A stretch of 64,000 nt of DNA from Rhodovastum atsumiense (GTDB taxonomy: Bacteria; Pseudomonadota; Alphaproteobacteria; Acetobacterales; Acetobacteraceae), in NCBI RefSeq assembly GCF_937425535.1, contig NZ_OW485602.1, forward strand, positions 124,001 through 188,000, given 5' to 3'. Numbering within the stretch: position 1 is the first letter of the stretch; each line of letters opens with the position of its first letter. Shown piece by piece: positions 8,910 to 16,721 of the stretch. Below the pieces are notes generated by a model that was not told where the DNA came from, did not search any database, and was given only the letters and a program-made list of their open reading frames with translations. The translations under genes and the position numbers were made by a program.

Positions 8910-8924
8910 TGGCGCGGGGGGTGC
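8910..8924 (+). promoter_or_regulatory. Candidate sigma54 promoter for fliL-fliM
   Basis: TGGCGCGGGGGGTGC has the GG-N10-GC spacing of -24/-12 promoters and matches most of the consensus TGGCACG-N4-TTGC. A start site would fall near 8936, giving a leader of about 90 nt to the fliL ATG at 9024. Class-II flagellar genes in alphaproteobacteria such as Caulobacter use sigma54. The local sequence is a G-run, so a chance match is possible. Confidence 0.4.
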
Positions 8925-9023
8925 GGCTGGCTTATACCCTTGTGCGGCATGGTTGTCCCGCGAAAAAGCACGGCAACCTTAAGGCGAATACCCCATAGCT
9001 TCTGAAGAAGTCAGAGACCTGTC

Positions 9024-9542
9024 ATGGCGGACGCAGCGACTGCCACATCCAATGCGAAAGTGGAAGGCCAAGGGGGGCCCCGGCGGAGCCGCCGGGGGCT
9101 GCTGCTTCTGCTCGGGATCCCCTTGTTGCTTGCCGGCGGCATCGGTGGGGCACTTGTCCTAAAGCCGGATCTGCTCGCACAAGGGCGAGCCATGTTGTCC
9201 GGGGGCACCACCGCGCCCGCCGATCCCGAGGTGGCCCGCCCGGTCTTCGTCGAGATCCCGGAGATGACGATCACGCTGCCCAATGGTGGTCGATCCCGTC
9301 AATTGCGCATCCACATCTCCCTCGAACTGGCAAAAGTTGAGCCGGATCAGAAGCCGGTCGATGTGTTGACGCCGCGTGTCTACGACAGCCTGGTCACCTA
9401 CCTGCGCACGCTGCGTGATTCCGAGCTTGACGGAGCGGTCGCGGTCGACCGCCTGCGCGGCGACCTGTTCCGCCGTCTCGACCTGCTGTTGGGGCGCGGC
9501 GTCCTGCGCGACGTTCTGATCACCGGCCTGGTGATCGCCTGA
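9024..9542 (+). CDS. fliL: Flagellar basal-body-associated protein FliL
   Basis: 172 aa. A single N-terminal membrane anchor (GLLLLLGIPLLLAGGIGGAL, about residues 25-44) is followed by a periplasmic domain with FVEIPEMTITLPNGGRSRQL and a C-terminal helix ending VLRDVLITGLVIA, the usual FliL layout. FliL associates with the stator and rotor at the basal body. Its TGA stop overlaps the fliM ATG (TGATG), so the two are translationally coupled. Confidence 0.93.
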   Translation: MADAATATSNAKVEGQGGPRRSRRGLLLLLGIPLLLAGGIGGALVLKPDLLAQGRAMLSGGTTAPADPEVARPVFVEIPEMTITLPNGGRSRQLRIHISLELAKVEPDQKPVDVLTPRVYDSLVTYLRTLRDSELDGAVAVDRLRGDLFRRLDLLLGRGVLRDVLITGLVIA

Positions 9543-10762
9543 TGTCGGGCAGCGAGGAAAACCCGGTTCCGGAGGATCCCGCCGGCACGGGGCCCGGAGA
9601 GGATGATGCGCCCCCCCCTCAGGCGGCCGCTCCTCCGGCGAGCGAGGACGATGCAGCCGCTGCCTGGGCTGCTGCTGCCGCCGCTCCTGCTTCCCCTGCT
9701 GCTCCCGCTCCCGAGGATGATGCCGCGGACGCCTGGGCTGCCGCCGCGGGGGGAAAGGACGATGCCGATGCCTGGGCTGCCGCCGCCGGCAGCACGCTCG
9801 GGCAAAGCGACATCGACGATCTGTTCGGGGGCAGCGCCGCTGCGGAAAAGCAGACCACCCGCACCGGCTTCGAGGCGCTGGTCGGCGGCGCCGTGGTTGG
9901 CATCGACCGTCTGCCGATGCTCAACATGGTGGTCGATCGGCTGGCCCGGCGTATGACCACCAGCATCCGCAAGTTCACCGCCGACAACGCAGATGTCTCG
10001 ATCGAACGCATCCGCCCGGTAAGGCTCAAGGAATTCCTCGATTCGATCGCGTTGCCCGCCATGATCGCGGTGATTCGCATCGAACAATGGGACGGCTATT
10101 GCCTGGCTGCCCTTGATTCGCGGCTGATCGCCTCTGTGGTGGATGTGCTGCTCGGTGGGCGGCGCAACCGCGTCCAACCGATCGACGGGCGTCCCTATAC
10201 ACCCATCGAACGTACCTTCGTTGGCCGCCTCATCGAGGACGTGATCACCCGCGATCTCAAGCATGCCTTCGAATCGATCTGCGAGGTTGACTTCTCGCTC
10301 GACCGTTTCGAAGGCACGCCATCCTACGCGGCCATCACCAAACTTACCGCGGCTGCTGTCACCTTTCGTGCCGAGGTGCTGATGGACGGGCGCGGCGGGC
10401 ATATCGACTTCCTGATCCCTTATGCCACGCTCGAACCGGTACGCGACGTTCTGAGCCAGGAATTCGTCGGCAAGAAGCAGGGTGGCGACAGTATCTGGCG
10501 GTCGCATCTGATGGAAGAAATACCGCGGGCGCATGTGCGCCTGCGCGTGGTGCTTGGGAAGCGCCAACTCTCCTCGGCCGAGGTCGCGCGTTGGAGGCTC
10601 GGTTCACGCCTGGTGCTCGATTGTCGCCATGACGACCCGATCGACGTCTTTTGTGACGATCTGCTCGTGCTGCGTGCGCGCATTGCTGAGAAGGATGGGC
10701 GGGTGGCATTGCGCGTCGAGGAACGACACATCCTTGAAGACTGGCCTGGACCGGCGGCCTGA
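9542..10762 (+). CDS. fliM: Flagellar motor switch protein FliM with repeat-containing N-terminal extension
   Basis: 406 aa, longer than the usual roughly 330-340. The CheY-binding motif, normally at the extreme N-terminus, is found at residues 86-95 as LGQSDIDDLF. Before it lies an Ala/Pro/Asp-rich stretch with three copies of a DDA-x-AWAAAA unit (residues about 35-46, 58-69 and 72-82). The rest follows the FliM fold: FEALVGGAVVGIDRLPMLN, the middle CheC-like domain (LVGGRRNR-like LLGGRRNRVQPIDGRPYTPI) and the C-terminal SpoA domain. FliM forms the bulk of the C-ring and receives CheY-P. Confidence 0.94.
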   Translation: MSGSEENPVPEDPAGTGPGEDDAPPPQAAAPPASEDDAAAAWAAAAAAPASPAAPAPEDDAADAWAAAAGGKDDADAWAAAAGSTLGQSDIDDLFGGSAAAEKQTTRTGFEALVGGAVVGIDRLPMLNMVVDRLARRMTTSIRKFTADNADVSIERIRPVRLKEFLDSIALPAMIAVIRIEQWDGYCLAALDSRLIASVVDVLLGGRRNRVQPIDGRPYTPIERTFVGRLIEDVITRDLKHAFESICEVDFSLDRFEGTPSYAAITKLTAAAVTFRAEVLMDGRGGHIDFLIPYATLEPVRDVLSQEFVGKKQGGDSIWRSHLMEEIPRAHVRLRVVLGKRQLSSAEVARWRLGSRLVLDCRHDDPIDVFCDDLLVLRARIAEKDGRVALRVEERHILEDWPGPAA

Positions 10763-10789
10763 AGCCGGCCTCGCAAGGAGAATCCCTGC

Positions 10790-11314
10790 ATGATGAACAC
10801 CGTTCTCGATGTCACGTCACTGGTTCTGCTGAGCGTGGTCCTCTGCCATGCCGGGTTCCTGCACATGCGTCTCACGCGTCTCCGCCGGGCTCTTGCCGAG
10901 GCGGGAGATGTGCTGCCATCGGTCGATGCGGCGGTGGCGCGTCTGGGTGATGCGGCGAGCGGCTTTGCCCGCCGTGTGCAGACTGACCTCGAAGCAGTGG
11001 ATGGGCGGTTGGCCGGGGCCCGGCGGACTGCTACCGACCTTGCCACTGCCAGCCGTGCGGCCGAAGACCTGGCCTCCCAACTTGAACGCCAGGTTCGCCA
11101 GTCGCGCCGGCTCGAGGGCGCTCGCGCAGCCGCGATCCCGCGCGAGCTTGTCGAGCCGAAAGGCTTTGCCGAGCGGATCGGGGCGGCGGCGCTGGAAGCG
11201 TCGCGTTCCGACACGGTGGTTTCCCTGCCTGCCCCCAGCTCTGCCCCCGCCGCCTCCGTTTCCGCCTCACCCGCGGGATCGCCGGAACGGGTGGTACGCG
11301 TGAACATGCTCTGA
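10790..11314 (+). CDS. DUF6468-type flagellar-operon protein
   Basis: 174 aa. An N-terminal membrane anchor (VLDVTSLVLLSVVLCHAGFL, about residues 5-24) is followed by a helical, Ala/Arg-rich region likely to form a coiled coil, ending in a Pro/Ser/Ala-rich tail. The N-terminus and its place after fliM resemble the DUF6468 family seen in alphaproteobacterial flagellar clusters; that family name is from memory. Function unknown. It begins 27 bp after fliM, with a GAGAA ribosome-binding region. Confidence 0.65.
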   Translation: MMNTVLDVTSLVLLSVVLCHAGFLHMRLTRLRRALAEAGDVLPSVDAAVARLGDAASGFARRVQTDLEAVDGRLAGARRTATDLATASRAAEDLASQLERQVRQSRRLEGARAAAIPRELVEPKGFAERIGAAALEASRSDTVVSLPAPSSAPAASVSASPAGSPERVVRVNML

Positions 11315-11327
11315 GCGGAATCGCGTC

Positions 11328-11972
11328 ATGTCCAAATCGGCTCGTTCTCCGTTCTGTAGCCTTGCTCTGCCGTTTGCTGCGGTCGGGCTCGCTGCCCTGT
11401 TGCCCCTGCGTGCGGCGCCACTGATCGGCAAACTTCAGGCTGCCGCCCCCACTTTGCCGCCGCTGGTACTGAGCCGTCCGGGCCTGCGCGCGACCGAGGT
11501 GCTGGCGCCCACCCTTGCCGCGCCCCTTGCCGGGAGCGCCCGCCCTGGCCCGGTCGGCGAGGATCGTCCGGCCGATGGGCGATTGCTTGCCGAGGTTGCG
11601 CGCCGCCAGGCCGAACTCGATCGTCGCGAGCAGGAGCTTGAAACCCGCGCGACCCAGATCGAGGCAGCCAGCCAGCTTGCCCGCCAGCAGATCGCTGAAC
11701 TCGCGCGCATGCGCGCCGAGATCGAGAAGCTGGTGGTGCACGAGACTGCCGCGGCCAATGGCGATCTCGATTCGCTGGTTGGGCTCTACGCCAACATGAA
11801 GCCGCCGCAGGCGGCTGCGGTGCTGGCCAAGCTCGATCCGTCCAAGGCCGCGGCCATCCTGCAGAAGCTTGACACGCGGGCCGCCGGGCCGATCCTTGCA
11901 GCCATGGATCCGGCCGCGGCTCTTGCCATCACCGAGGAAGTGGCACAGCGTCGTGCGGCTTTCCGTCGCTGA
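11328..11972 (+). CDS. MotE-like flagellar protein (MgtE N-terminal domain)
   Basis: 214 aa. A signal/anchor segment at the N-terminus (LALPFAAVGLAALLPLRAAP) is followed by a coiled coil (about residues 85-140, LAEVARRQAELDRREQELE) and a C-terminal helical-repeat domain with LYANMKPPQAAAVLAKLDPS and AAILQKLDTRAAGPILAAMD. These are the repeats of the MgtE intracellular N-domain fold found in MotE, a periplasmic chaperone for stator assembly. Last gene of the rightward flagellar operon before the insertion sequences. Confidence 0.75.
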   Translation: MSKSARSPFCSLALPFAAVGLAALLPLRAAPLIGKLQAAAPTLPPLVLSRPGLRATEVLAPTLAAPLAGSARPGPVGEDRPADGRLLAEVARRQAELDRREQELETRATQIEAASQLARQQIAELARMRAEIEKLVVHETAAANGDLDSLVGLYANMKPPQAAAVLAKLDPSKAAAILQKLDTRAAGPILAAMDPAAALAITEEVAQRRAAFRR

Positions 11973-11985
11973 TTATGAATACCGC

Positions 11986-12000
11986 CAGCCCGAAGGGCTG
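11986..12000 (+). terminator. Small hairpin after the rightward flagellar operon
   Basis: CAGCCC-GAA-GGGCTG forms a 6-bp GC stem with a 3-nt loop, 14 bp after the motE-like stop codon. No T-run follows, so it is only a possible terminator. Confidence 0.3.
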
Positions 12001-12038
12001 ACCGGTCTGCACGCGGGGATGATGGGGCAGTCGCGCGC

Positions 12039-12046
12039 GAAAAAAA
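12039..12046. repeat. Left 8-bp target-site duplication of the outer IS
   Basis: GAAAAAAA directly left of the outer element's inverted end. The same eight bases in the same orientation follow the right end at 16018-16025. An 8-bp duplication is typical of the ISL3 family. Confidence 0.85.
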
Positions 12047-12109
12047 CTAGGTCGGCAAGATTGACTGTCTGCTAGACTGGGGGGTGGACCTTCCTTTCAG
12101 GAGGTGCGG

Positions 12110-13571
12110 ATGGCCAGGATATCGCCCCGCGAGCGACCGGACCGGGAAACGGTGCTGTGGCCTATCCAGGAATCATGCCCGGCCTGCGGCAGCCCGATGC
12201 GGGTACGCTACGAGAACCAGCGCACGCTTGTGACGTTGGCGGGCCCGACGCGTCTGCGCCTGAAGGTTCGGCGTTGCGAGCAGGCTGGCTGCGAGCGCCG
12301 GGACCTTCCTTGGCGGCCTGAGGCGGAAGGCTCGATCGCCTTGGCGAAGCACGAGTTTGGGCTGGACGTGATCGCGCTGGCGGGGGTGCTGCGCCACCGC
12401 GACCACCGCAGCGTGCCGGAGATCCACCAGGCCCTGCGGGTGCGCGGGCTGGAGATCTCCGAGCGGAGCGTGACCAACCTGCTCGACCGTTACGACGAAC
12501 TGCTGGCGACGTCGTTGACCGACAGCCGTCGGCTGCGGGCGCTGCTGGCGAAGCAGAGGCGGGTGATCCTGGCGCTGGACGGCTTGCAGCCGGACGTGGG
12601 GCACGAGGTCCTGTGGGTGGTGCGCGACTGCGTCTCGGGCGAGGTGTTGCTGGCGCGGAGCCTGCTCTCCGGCACGGCCAGGGACCTCGCCCCGCTGCTG
12701 AGGGAGGTGACGGAGGCGGTGGGCGTGCCGGTCGTGGGGGTGGTCAGCGACGGCCAGACCTCGATCCGTCGGGCAGTGGAGCGGGCGCTGCCCGGGGTGC
12801 CGCACCAGCTTTGCCAGTTCCACTTTTTGCGCGAGGCGGCGCTGCCGATCTTCGAGGCCGACCGGCACGCGAAGAAGGAGTTGAAGAAGCGGGTTCGCGG
12901 CGTCCGCCAGATCGAGCGGTCCGTCGAGGGCAGCGATGAGCCGCAGGCCGAGGTGGTGCGCGGCTACTGCGCGGCGGTGCGCAGTGCCATCACCGACGAC
13001 GGCCGTCCGCCGCTGGCGGCCGCGGGCCTGAAGCTCAAGGGGCGGCTGGAGGCGGTGGCGGACAGCCTGGACCGTGTGGCGGAAAAAGGGGGACACGCCG
13101 CCGCTCGCGCGACTACAAGACCTGATCGAACGCGGTCTGGAGCAGACGGCCGCGTTGTGGCCGGACATCGAGCGGGTCTATCCATGGGTGCACAAGGCCG
13201 CTCACCTCCTGAACAACCATGATGCCGAGGATGCTGCCACCCTCCAGCGTCGCTTCGACGGCCTGGTCGGCGCCATGGCCCGTCACCGTGACAGCGCAGG
13301 CAGCCTCAGCGGCGCCGTCGACCATTTCTGTAAGGTCACCCGCAGCTATCGCCCCGGGTTGTTCCACTGCTACGCCGTCCTGGGCCTGCCGCGCACCAAC
13401 AACGACCTCGAGCATGAGTTCGGCTCGCAGCGTTACCACGAGCGGCGGGCCACCGGCCGCAAGGTGGCCTCACCCGCGGCCGTGCTGCGTGGCGAAGCGC
13501 GCCTGGTCGCCGCCGTCGCCACCAGGCGCCATTCGCCCAACGGCGCTGATCTTGGCCGCGTCGACCGTGAG
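12110..13571 (+). pseudogene. ISL3-like transposase, 5' part (frameshifted and interrupted)
   Basis: The ATG at 12110 follows a strong AGGAGG. The N-terminus has a zinc-finger-like CPACGSPM...CEQAGCERR region, then a DDE catalytic core with ALDGLQPDVGHEVLWVV, VVSDGQTSIRRAVERALPGV and the downstream NNDLEHEFGSQRYHERRATG. An extra base in the run AAAAAGGGGG (13083-13092) shifts the frame by +1; removing one G gives a continuous reading (EKGDTPPLARLQDLIE). The gene is then broken at 13571 by the inner IS, and its last 44 codons lie at 15883-16017. The restored protein would be about 530 aa. Not functional as it stands. Confidence 0.88.
13567..13571. repeat. Left 5-bp target-site duplication of the inner IS
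   Basis: GTGAG directly left of the inner element's end at 13572, repeated at 15878-15882 on the right. Removing one copy together with the element restores the outer transposase reading frame. Confidence 0.88.
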
Positions 13572-13626
13572 CTGGACTTTGGCGCTTTTGGTGTGTGGTG
13601 GTGGGGCCGCCCGCATGGATTTGGGC

Positions 13627-14292
13627 CTATTTGCGTTTGAAGCGGACGCGATCCATCGCCCCCGTGGCGACGGCGGCGCGATAGACGCCGATCGCGAAAC
13701 GCGGGTCCCCAGCAAGGGCGTCCCCCTGGAGGCGCGTCAACGCAGGTGCCCTGGTGAACACCTCTTCCATTAGTTCCGTACGTGTCATCAGGTCCGGGAG
13801 GAGCGGCACGATGATACGGGCGGTCATCGCGAAGCTCTCGGGCTGCAGGAGACGCGCAGCCATCTCCATTCCCAGTGGCGCGTTCTTCTCCATGGCCTCG
13901 TCGATCAGCCAGGTCTCCTTGTCCCGCAGCAGATCGCGCAGGATCAGGCCTGTGACCGGGTGTCGCCGCTCGATGCGCCAGAGCGAGAAACATGCCCGGC
14001 GCATCGCCGCGAGCACGATCGCCTCGTCGGAGTCGGACGTGAACCGTGCGACCCGGGCATAGCGGTCGAGCGGATGTGAACGGCCCAGCCTGGGCAAGTA
14101 GATGGCCAGATCCTCCGGCAGCGTCAGCTCGTTGTCGTTTTCGAGCACCACCGCCTTGCCTTCAGTCAGGTCGAGCCGCCTGGCCCAGTCCAGCAGCACG
14201 TCGTGGGCGATGATGTCCAGGACGGCTGCGTGCTGTTCCTTGCTGATCTGACGCAGGCGGCGGTAGCGGGCGAGGACCCCGGAGCGGATCAT
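13627..14292 (-). CDS. Passenger protein of the inner IS, function unknown
   Basis: 221 aa from the ATG at 14292 (MIRSGVLARYRRLRQISKEQ). The open frame extends further upstream, but that part is antisense to the region before the transposase. The protein is largely helical with no membrane segment: HAAVLDIIAHDVLLDWARRL, DNELTLPEDLAIYLPRLGRS, then many Leu/Ala/Arg helices ending DRVRFKRK. I do not recognise a family. Its stop codon lies 55 bp from the left inverted end, so it is inside the transposable unit. A role in regulating transposition or benefiting the host is open. Confidence 0.7.
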   Translation of the reverse strand: MIRSGVLARYRRLRQISKEQHAAVLDIIAHDVLLDWARRLDLTEGKAVVLENDNELTLPEDLAIYLPRLGRSHPLDRYARVARFTSDSDEAIVLAAMRRACFSLWRIERRHPVTGLILRDLLRDKETWLIDEAMEKNAPLGMEMAARLLQPESFAMTARIIVPLLPDLMTRTELMEEVFTRAPALTRLQGDALAGDPRFAIGVYRAAVATGAMDRVRFKRK

Positions 14293-14446
14293 CGGTGGCG
14301 ACCCTGGCGCTGACGCCGGGCTGGCAGGGGGCTGTCGCGAGGGCAGACGAGAGAGCCAGCGGCGCAGCGGCCCTGCTGACGATCCGACCATTTCCCATCC
14401 TCCCTCCCGAGGAGAGGCACAGCATGGCCTCACGGGGGAGAGCGTC

Positions 14447-15851
14447 ATGGCGAAGATCGACGCGTCCGGCAACGTCCGGGTTATGGAGATGTGGCTGCTG
14501 CCGTTCGCGGCGATGTTCACGCAGCCGTCGTGGCTGAACGCGGGGGCGCTGGCGACGGGAGCGCTGCTGTGCCTGAACCGGCGGACGGTGTGCGCGGCCC
14601 TGCGGGCGGTGGATGGCGCCGCCGACAAGGGGTTCAGCCGCTTCCACCGCTTCCTCTCGCGGGCGGACTGGTCGGGCCTGCAAGGTGCCAGGATCCTGCT
14701 TGGTCTGCTGCAGACGGCGTTCGTGCCGGAGGGCGAGCCACTGGTGATCGCCGTGGACGATCTGGTCGAACGTCGGCGCGGCGCCATGATCCGCGACAAA
14801 GGCATCTACCGCGATGCCGTGCGGTCGAGCCGCGGCTTCTTCGTCAAGGTTGCGGGCCTGCGGTGGCTGTCACTGCAGGTGGTGGCCAGGCCCGGCTTCG
14901 CCAGGCGTACTGGGGGGGTTGCCGTTCCTGACGGTTCTGAGCCGCTCGGAACGGGCCGATGTCAGGCGGCAGCGCCGACACCAGACGCTGCCGGAGAAGG
15001 CGACCTGGGCCATGCGGCTGGTCGCCCGCTGGTGCCCGGGCCGACGGCTGGTGATGGTAGGCGACGGCGCCTACGCCAGCCTGGACCTCTTCTGGACACT
15101 GCGCGACTGCGCGGTGTGCGTGGCGCGCTGCCGCATGGACGCACGCTTCTTCAACCCGCCGCCGCCACGCCGGAAAGGCCAGAAAGGCAGGTCGCGCGTC
15201 GTCGGCACCCGGCAACTGACGCCGCGCACGCGGGCGGTGCGGAAGGCCACGAAGTGGGAGCGCATGACCGTGCCGGGGTGGCGGACGAAGGATGGGAAGG
15301 CGGAGCGGGAGGTCGATGTCGCGACCGGCACGGCGCTGTGGAGCGCGCACGGCAAGACCATGCCGGTGCGCTGGGTCCTGACCAGGGACCCGGCTGGACG
15401 CGCCGAGACGCGCGCCTTCGTCTGCTCCGATCCGGAGCAGTCAGCGTTGCAGATCCTGACATGGTACGCGATGCGCTGGGCGGTCGAGCCTACTTTCCAA
15501 GAGGCCCGGCGCCACCTCGGGTTCGAGACCCAGCGCCAGTGGTCGGATCGGGCGATCCACCGAAGCACGCCGTTGCTGCTCAGCCTGTTCTCGCTGGTGA
15601 CGCTGTGGGCCGCCGACATGGCCGCGCGGACCGGCCAACTCGCGGTGCTCGGCGCTGCCTGGTACAGAAAGCCGGACCCAACGTTCGCGGATTGCCTCGC
15701 CGCCGTTAGACGCGTGCTGTGGGCAGAGGAGGCAGTGAACCCCATCCTGTGGCGGGACGATTATCCGACTTGGCGGGCGCGCGCACGAACCGCGGAAAAT
15801 CCAAGACCCCTGCAGCAGCGCTTGGCCGAGCTGATGTCCTATGCGGCTTGA
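14447..15851 (+). pseudogene. IS4/IS701-like DDE transposase with a +1 frameshift
   Basis: The ATG at 14447 follows a GGGGAG ribosome-binding site (MAKIDASGNVRVMEMWLLPF). The first catalytic Asp region is VIAVDDLVERRRGAMI. The second is VMVGDGAYASLDLFWTL, and the Glu region is YAMRWAVEPTFQEARRHLGF followed by ETQRQWSDRAIHRSTPLLL. A run of seven G (14912-14918) shifts the frame by +1; with six G the reading continues as RRTGGLPFLTVLSRSERAD. The corrected product would be about 467 aa. Either the copy is dead, or expression uses slippage, or one G is a sequencing error. Confidence 0.88.
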
Positions 15852-15877
15852 TGTCCCTCGAAAGGGCCAAAGTCGAG

Positions 15878-15882
15878 GTGAG
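15878..15882. repeat. Right 5-bp target-site duplication of the inner IS
   Basis: GTGAG, matching 13567-13571, directly after the inner element's right inverted end. Confidence 0.88.
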
Positions 15883-16017
15883 CGATGGAAGGAGTTACGA
15901 CGGCGTCTCGATCGTCGGCGCCACGCCCGCACCATGCGCACCCGCTTCCGCCGTGATCCGACCGCCTATCTGGCAGAGCTGGAGGACAAAGCCTGCCAGT
16001 CAATCTTGCCAACCTAG
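15883..16017 (+). pseudogene. ISL3-like transposase, 3' remnant
   Basis: Forty-four codons and a TAG stop, in frame with the 5' part once the inner IS and one GTGAG are removed. The sequence is basic (RWKELRRRLDRRRHARTMRT, then RFRRDPTAYLAELED), as expected for the C-terminus of such a transposase. The stop codon is in the right inverted end of the outer IS. Confidence 0.85.
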
Positions 16018-16025
16018 GAAAAAAA
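16018..16025. repeat. Right 8-bp target-site duplication of the outer IS
   Basis: GAAAAAAA, identical to 12039-12046, directly after the outer right inverted end. Confidence 0.85.
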
Positions 16026-16127
16026 CGTACTGGCCGACCGATCCGGCATGGGTCAATGCCTCGGCCGGCCAGTGCGATACGCCAGTCCGGCCATACCGTC
16101 GTCCGGGCTGGCTCTGGTGCGTCGGCC

Positions 16128-16568
16128 TCAGGGCATGGGATGATTCCTGCTGTATGGCCCGAGAAACAGATCGCCGACCGCCCGCCGCATCATGAAGGTC
16201 AGGCGGCGCTGGGCCCGGTGATAGGGGCGGTCGTTCAGCATATGGCATCGCTGACAAAGGCTGCGCAGGTTGCGCAACCTGTTGTTGGTGGGGTCATGGT
16301 CGAGATGTGCGGTGGCGAGCACCACATAGGTGAAGCGCTGGCGAGTGGCCTCGATGAGGTCGGGCCAGCTTGCCGGGCGGCCGTTGTCGTCGCGCCAGGT
16401 GTTGAGGACAGGATCGAACCAGCGACCATCCGGAAGGCAGCGAATGCGCTGCCGATGTGGGCGGCCGCAACGCTCACAGACACCGCCGGCGCGAGTGAAG
16501 CGGACGCGATGGCTGATCTCGGTCCAGTTGGCAGGATAGCATGGGCGCAGGTCGGGTCGGATAGGCAT
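16128..16568 (-). CDS. HNH-endonuclease-like protein
   Basis: 146 aa. A first zinc knuckle (CERCGRPH, about residues 31-38) pairs with a second (CQRCHMLND), with the HNH-like core TAHLDHDPTNNRLRNLRSLC between them. This is the HNH nuclease pattern with structural Cys residues. The C-terminal RAQRRLTFMMRRAVGDLFLG is basic. It stands alone about 100 bp from the outer IS with no methyltransferase or phage packaging gene nearby, so whether it is a phage remnant, homing nuclease or defence gene cannot be said. Confidence 0.7.
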   Translation of the reverse strand: MPIRPDLRPCYPANWTEISHRVRFTRAGGVCERCGRPHRQRIRCLPDGRWFDPVLNTWRDDNGRPASWPDLIEATRQRFTYVVLATAHLDHDPTNNRLRNLRSLCQRCHMLNDRPYHRAQRRLTFMMRRAVGDLFLGPYSRNHPMP

Positions 16569-16721
16569 ACCCGATTTTAACCTGGATGCGCCGGCGGTAC
16601 AAGTCCTGGCGGTGAAATGCCGTTGCCGCGGGAACGCACAGCCCGGGACAATGGGTCGTTTCGGGGCCTCGCAGTCAGCAGGTCGGGCCGGTTGGTCTGA
16701 ACCGGACGGGGAAACGCGCCT

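Larger units (their letters stand above)
13572..15877. mobile_element. IS4/IS701-like insertion sequence carrying a passenger gene
   Basis: 2306 bp. The left end CTGGACTTTGGCGCTTTTG and the reverse complement of the right end CTCGACTTTGGCCCTTTCG agree at 16 of 19 positions. The element is flanked by a 5-bp duplication GTGAG. It contains a rightward transposase gene (14447-15851, frameshifted) and a leftward 221-aa gene (13627-14292), arranged divergently. Insertion is proved independently by reading-frame restoration: joining 13571 to 15883 continues the outer transposase as VDRE|RWKELRRRLDRR to a TAG in the outer right inverted end. Confidence 0.9.
12047..16017. mobile_element. ISL3-like insertion sequence, interrupted by a second IS
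   Basis: The element is bounded by inverted ends at 12047-12069 and 15995-16017. They match at 21 of 23 positions and share the core GGCAAGATTGACTG; CTAGGT opens both. The element is flanked by 8-bp direct repeats GAAAAAAA. Without the inner insertion (13572-15882, that is the inner IS plus one copy of its duplication) it would be 1660 bp long with one transposase gene, a normal size for an ISL3-type IS. The transposase stop codon lies inside the right inverted end. It sits in the intergenic space after the flagellar cluster. Confidence 0.9.

Noticed and set aside
14293-14805. An upstream extension of the passenger gene in the inner IS
   Set aside because: The frame stays open, but the extra part lies opposite the transposase start and lacks a ribosome-binding site. 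The ATG at 14292 gives a sensible protein.
12047-16017. Reading the region as a composite transposon with two flanking ISs and cargo
   Set aside because: The inner element is inside the outer transposase gene, as shown by GTGAG duplication and frame restoration. There are not two copies of one IS.
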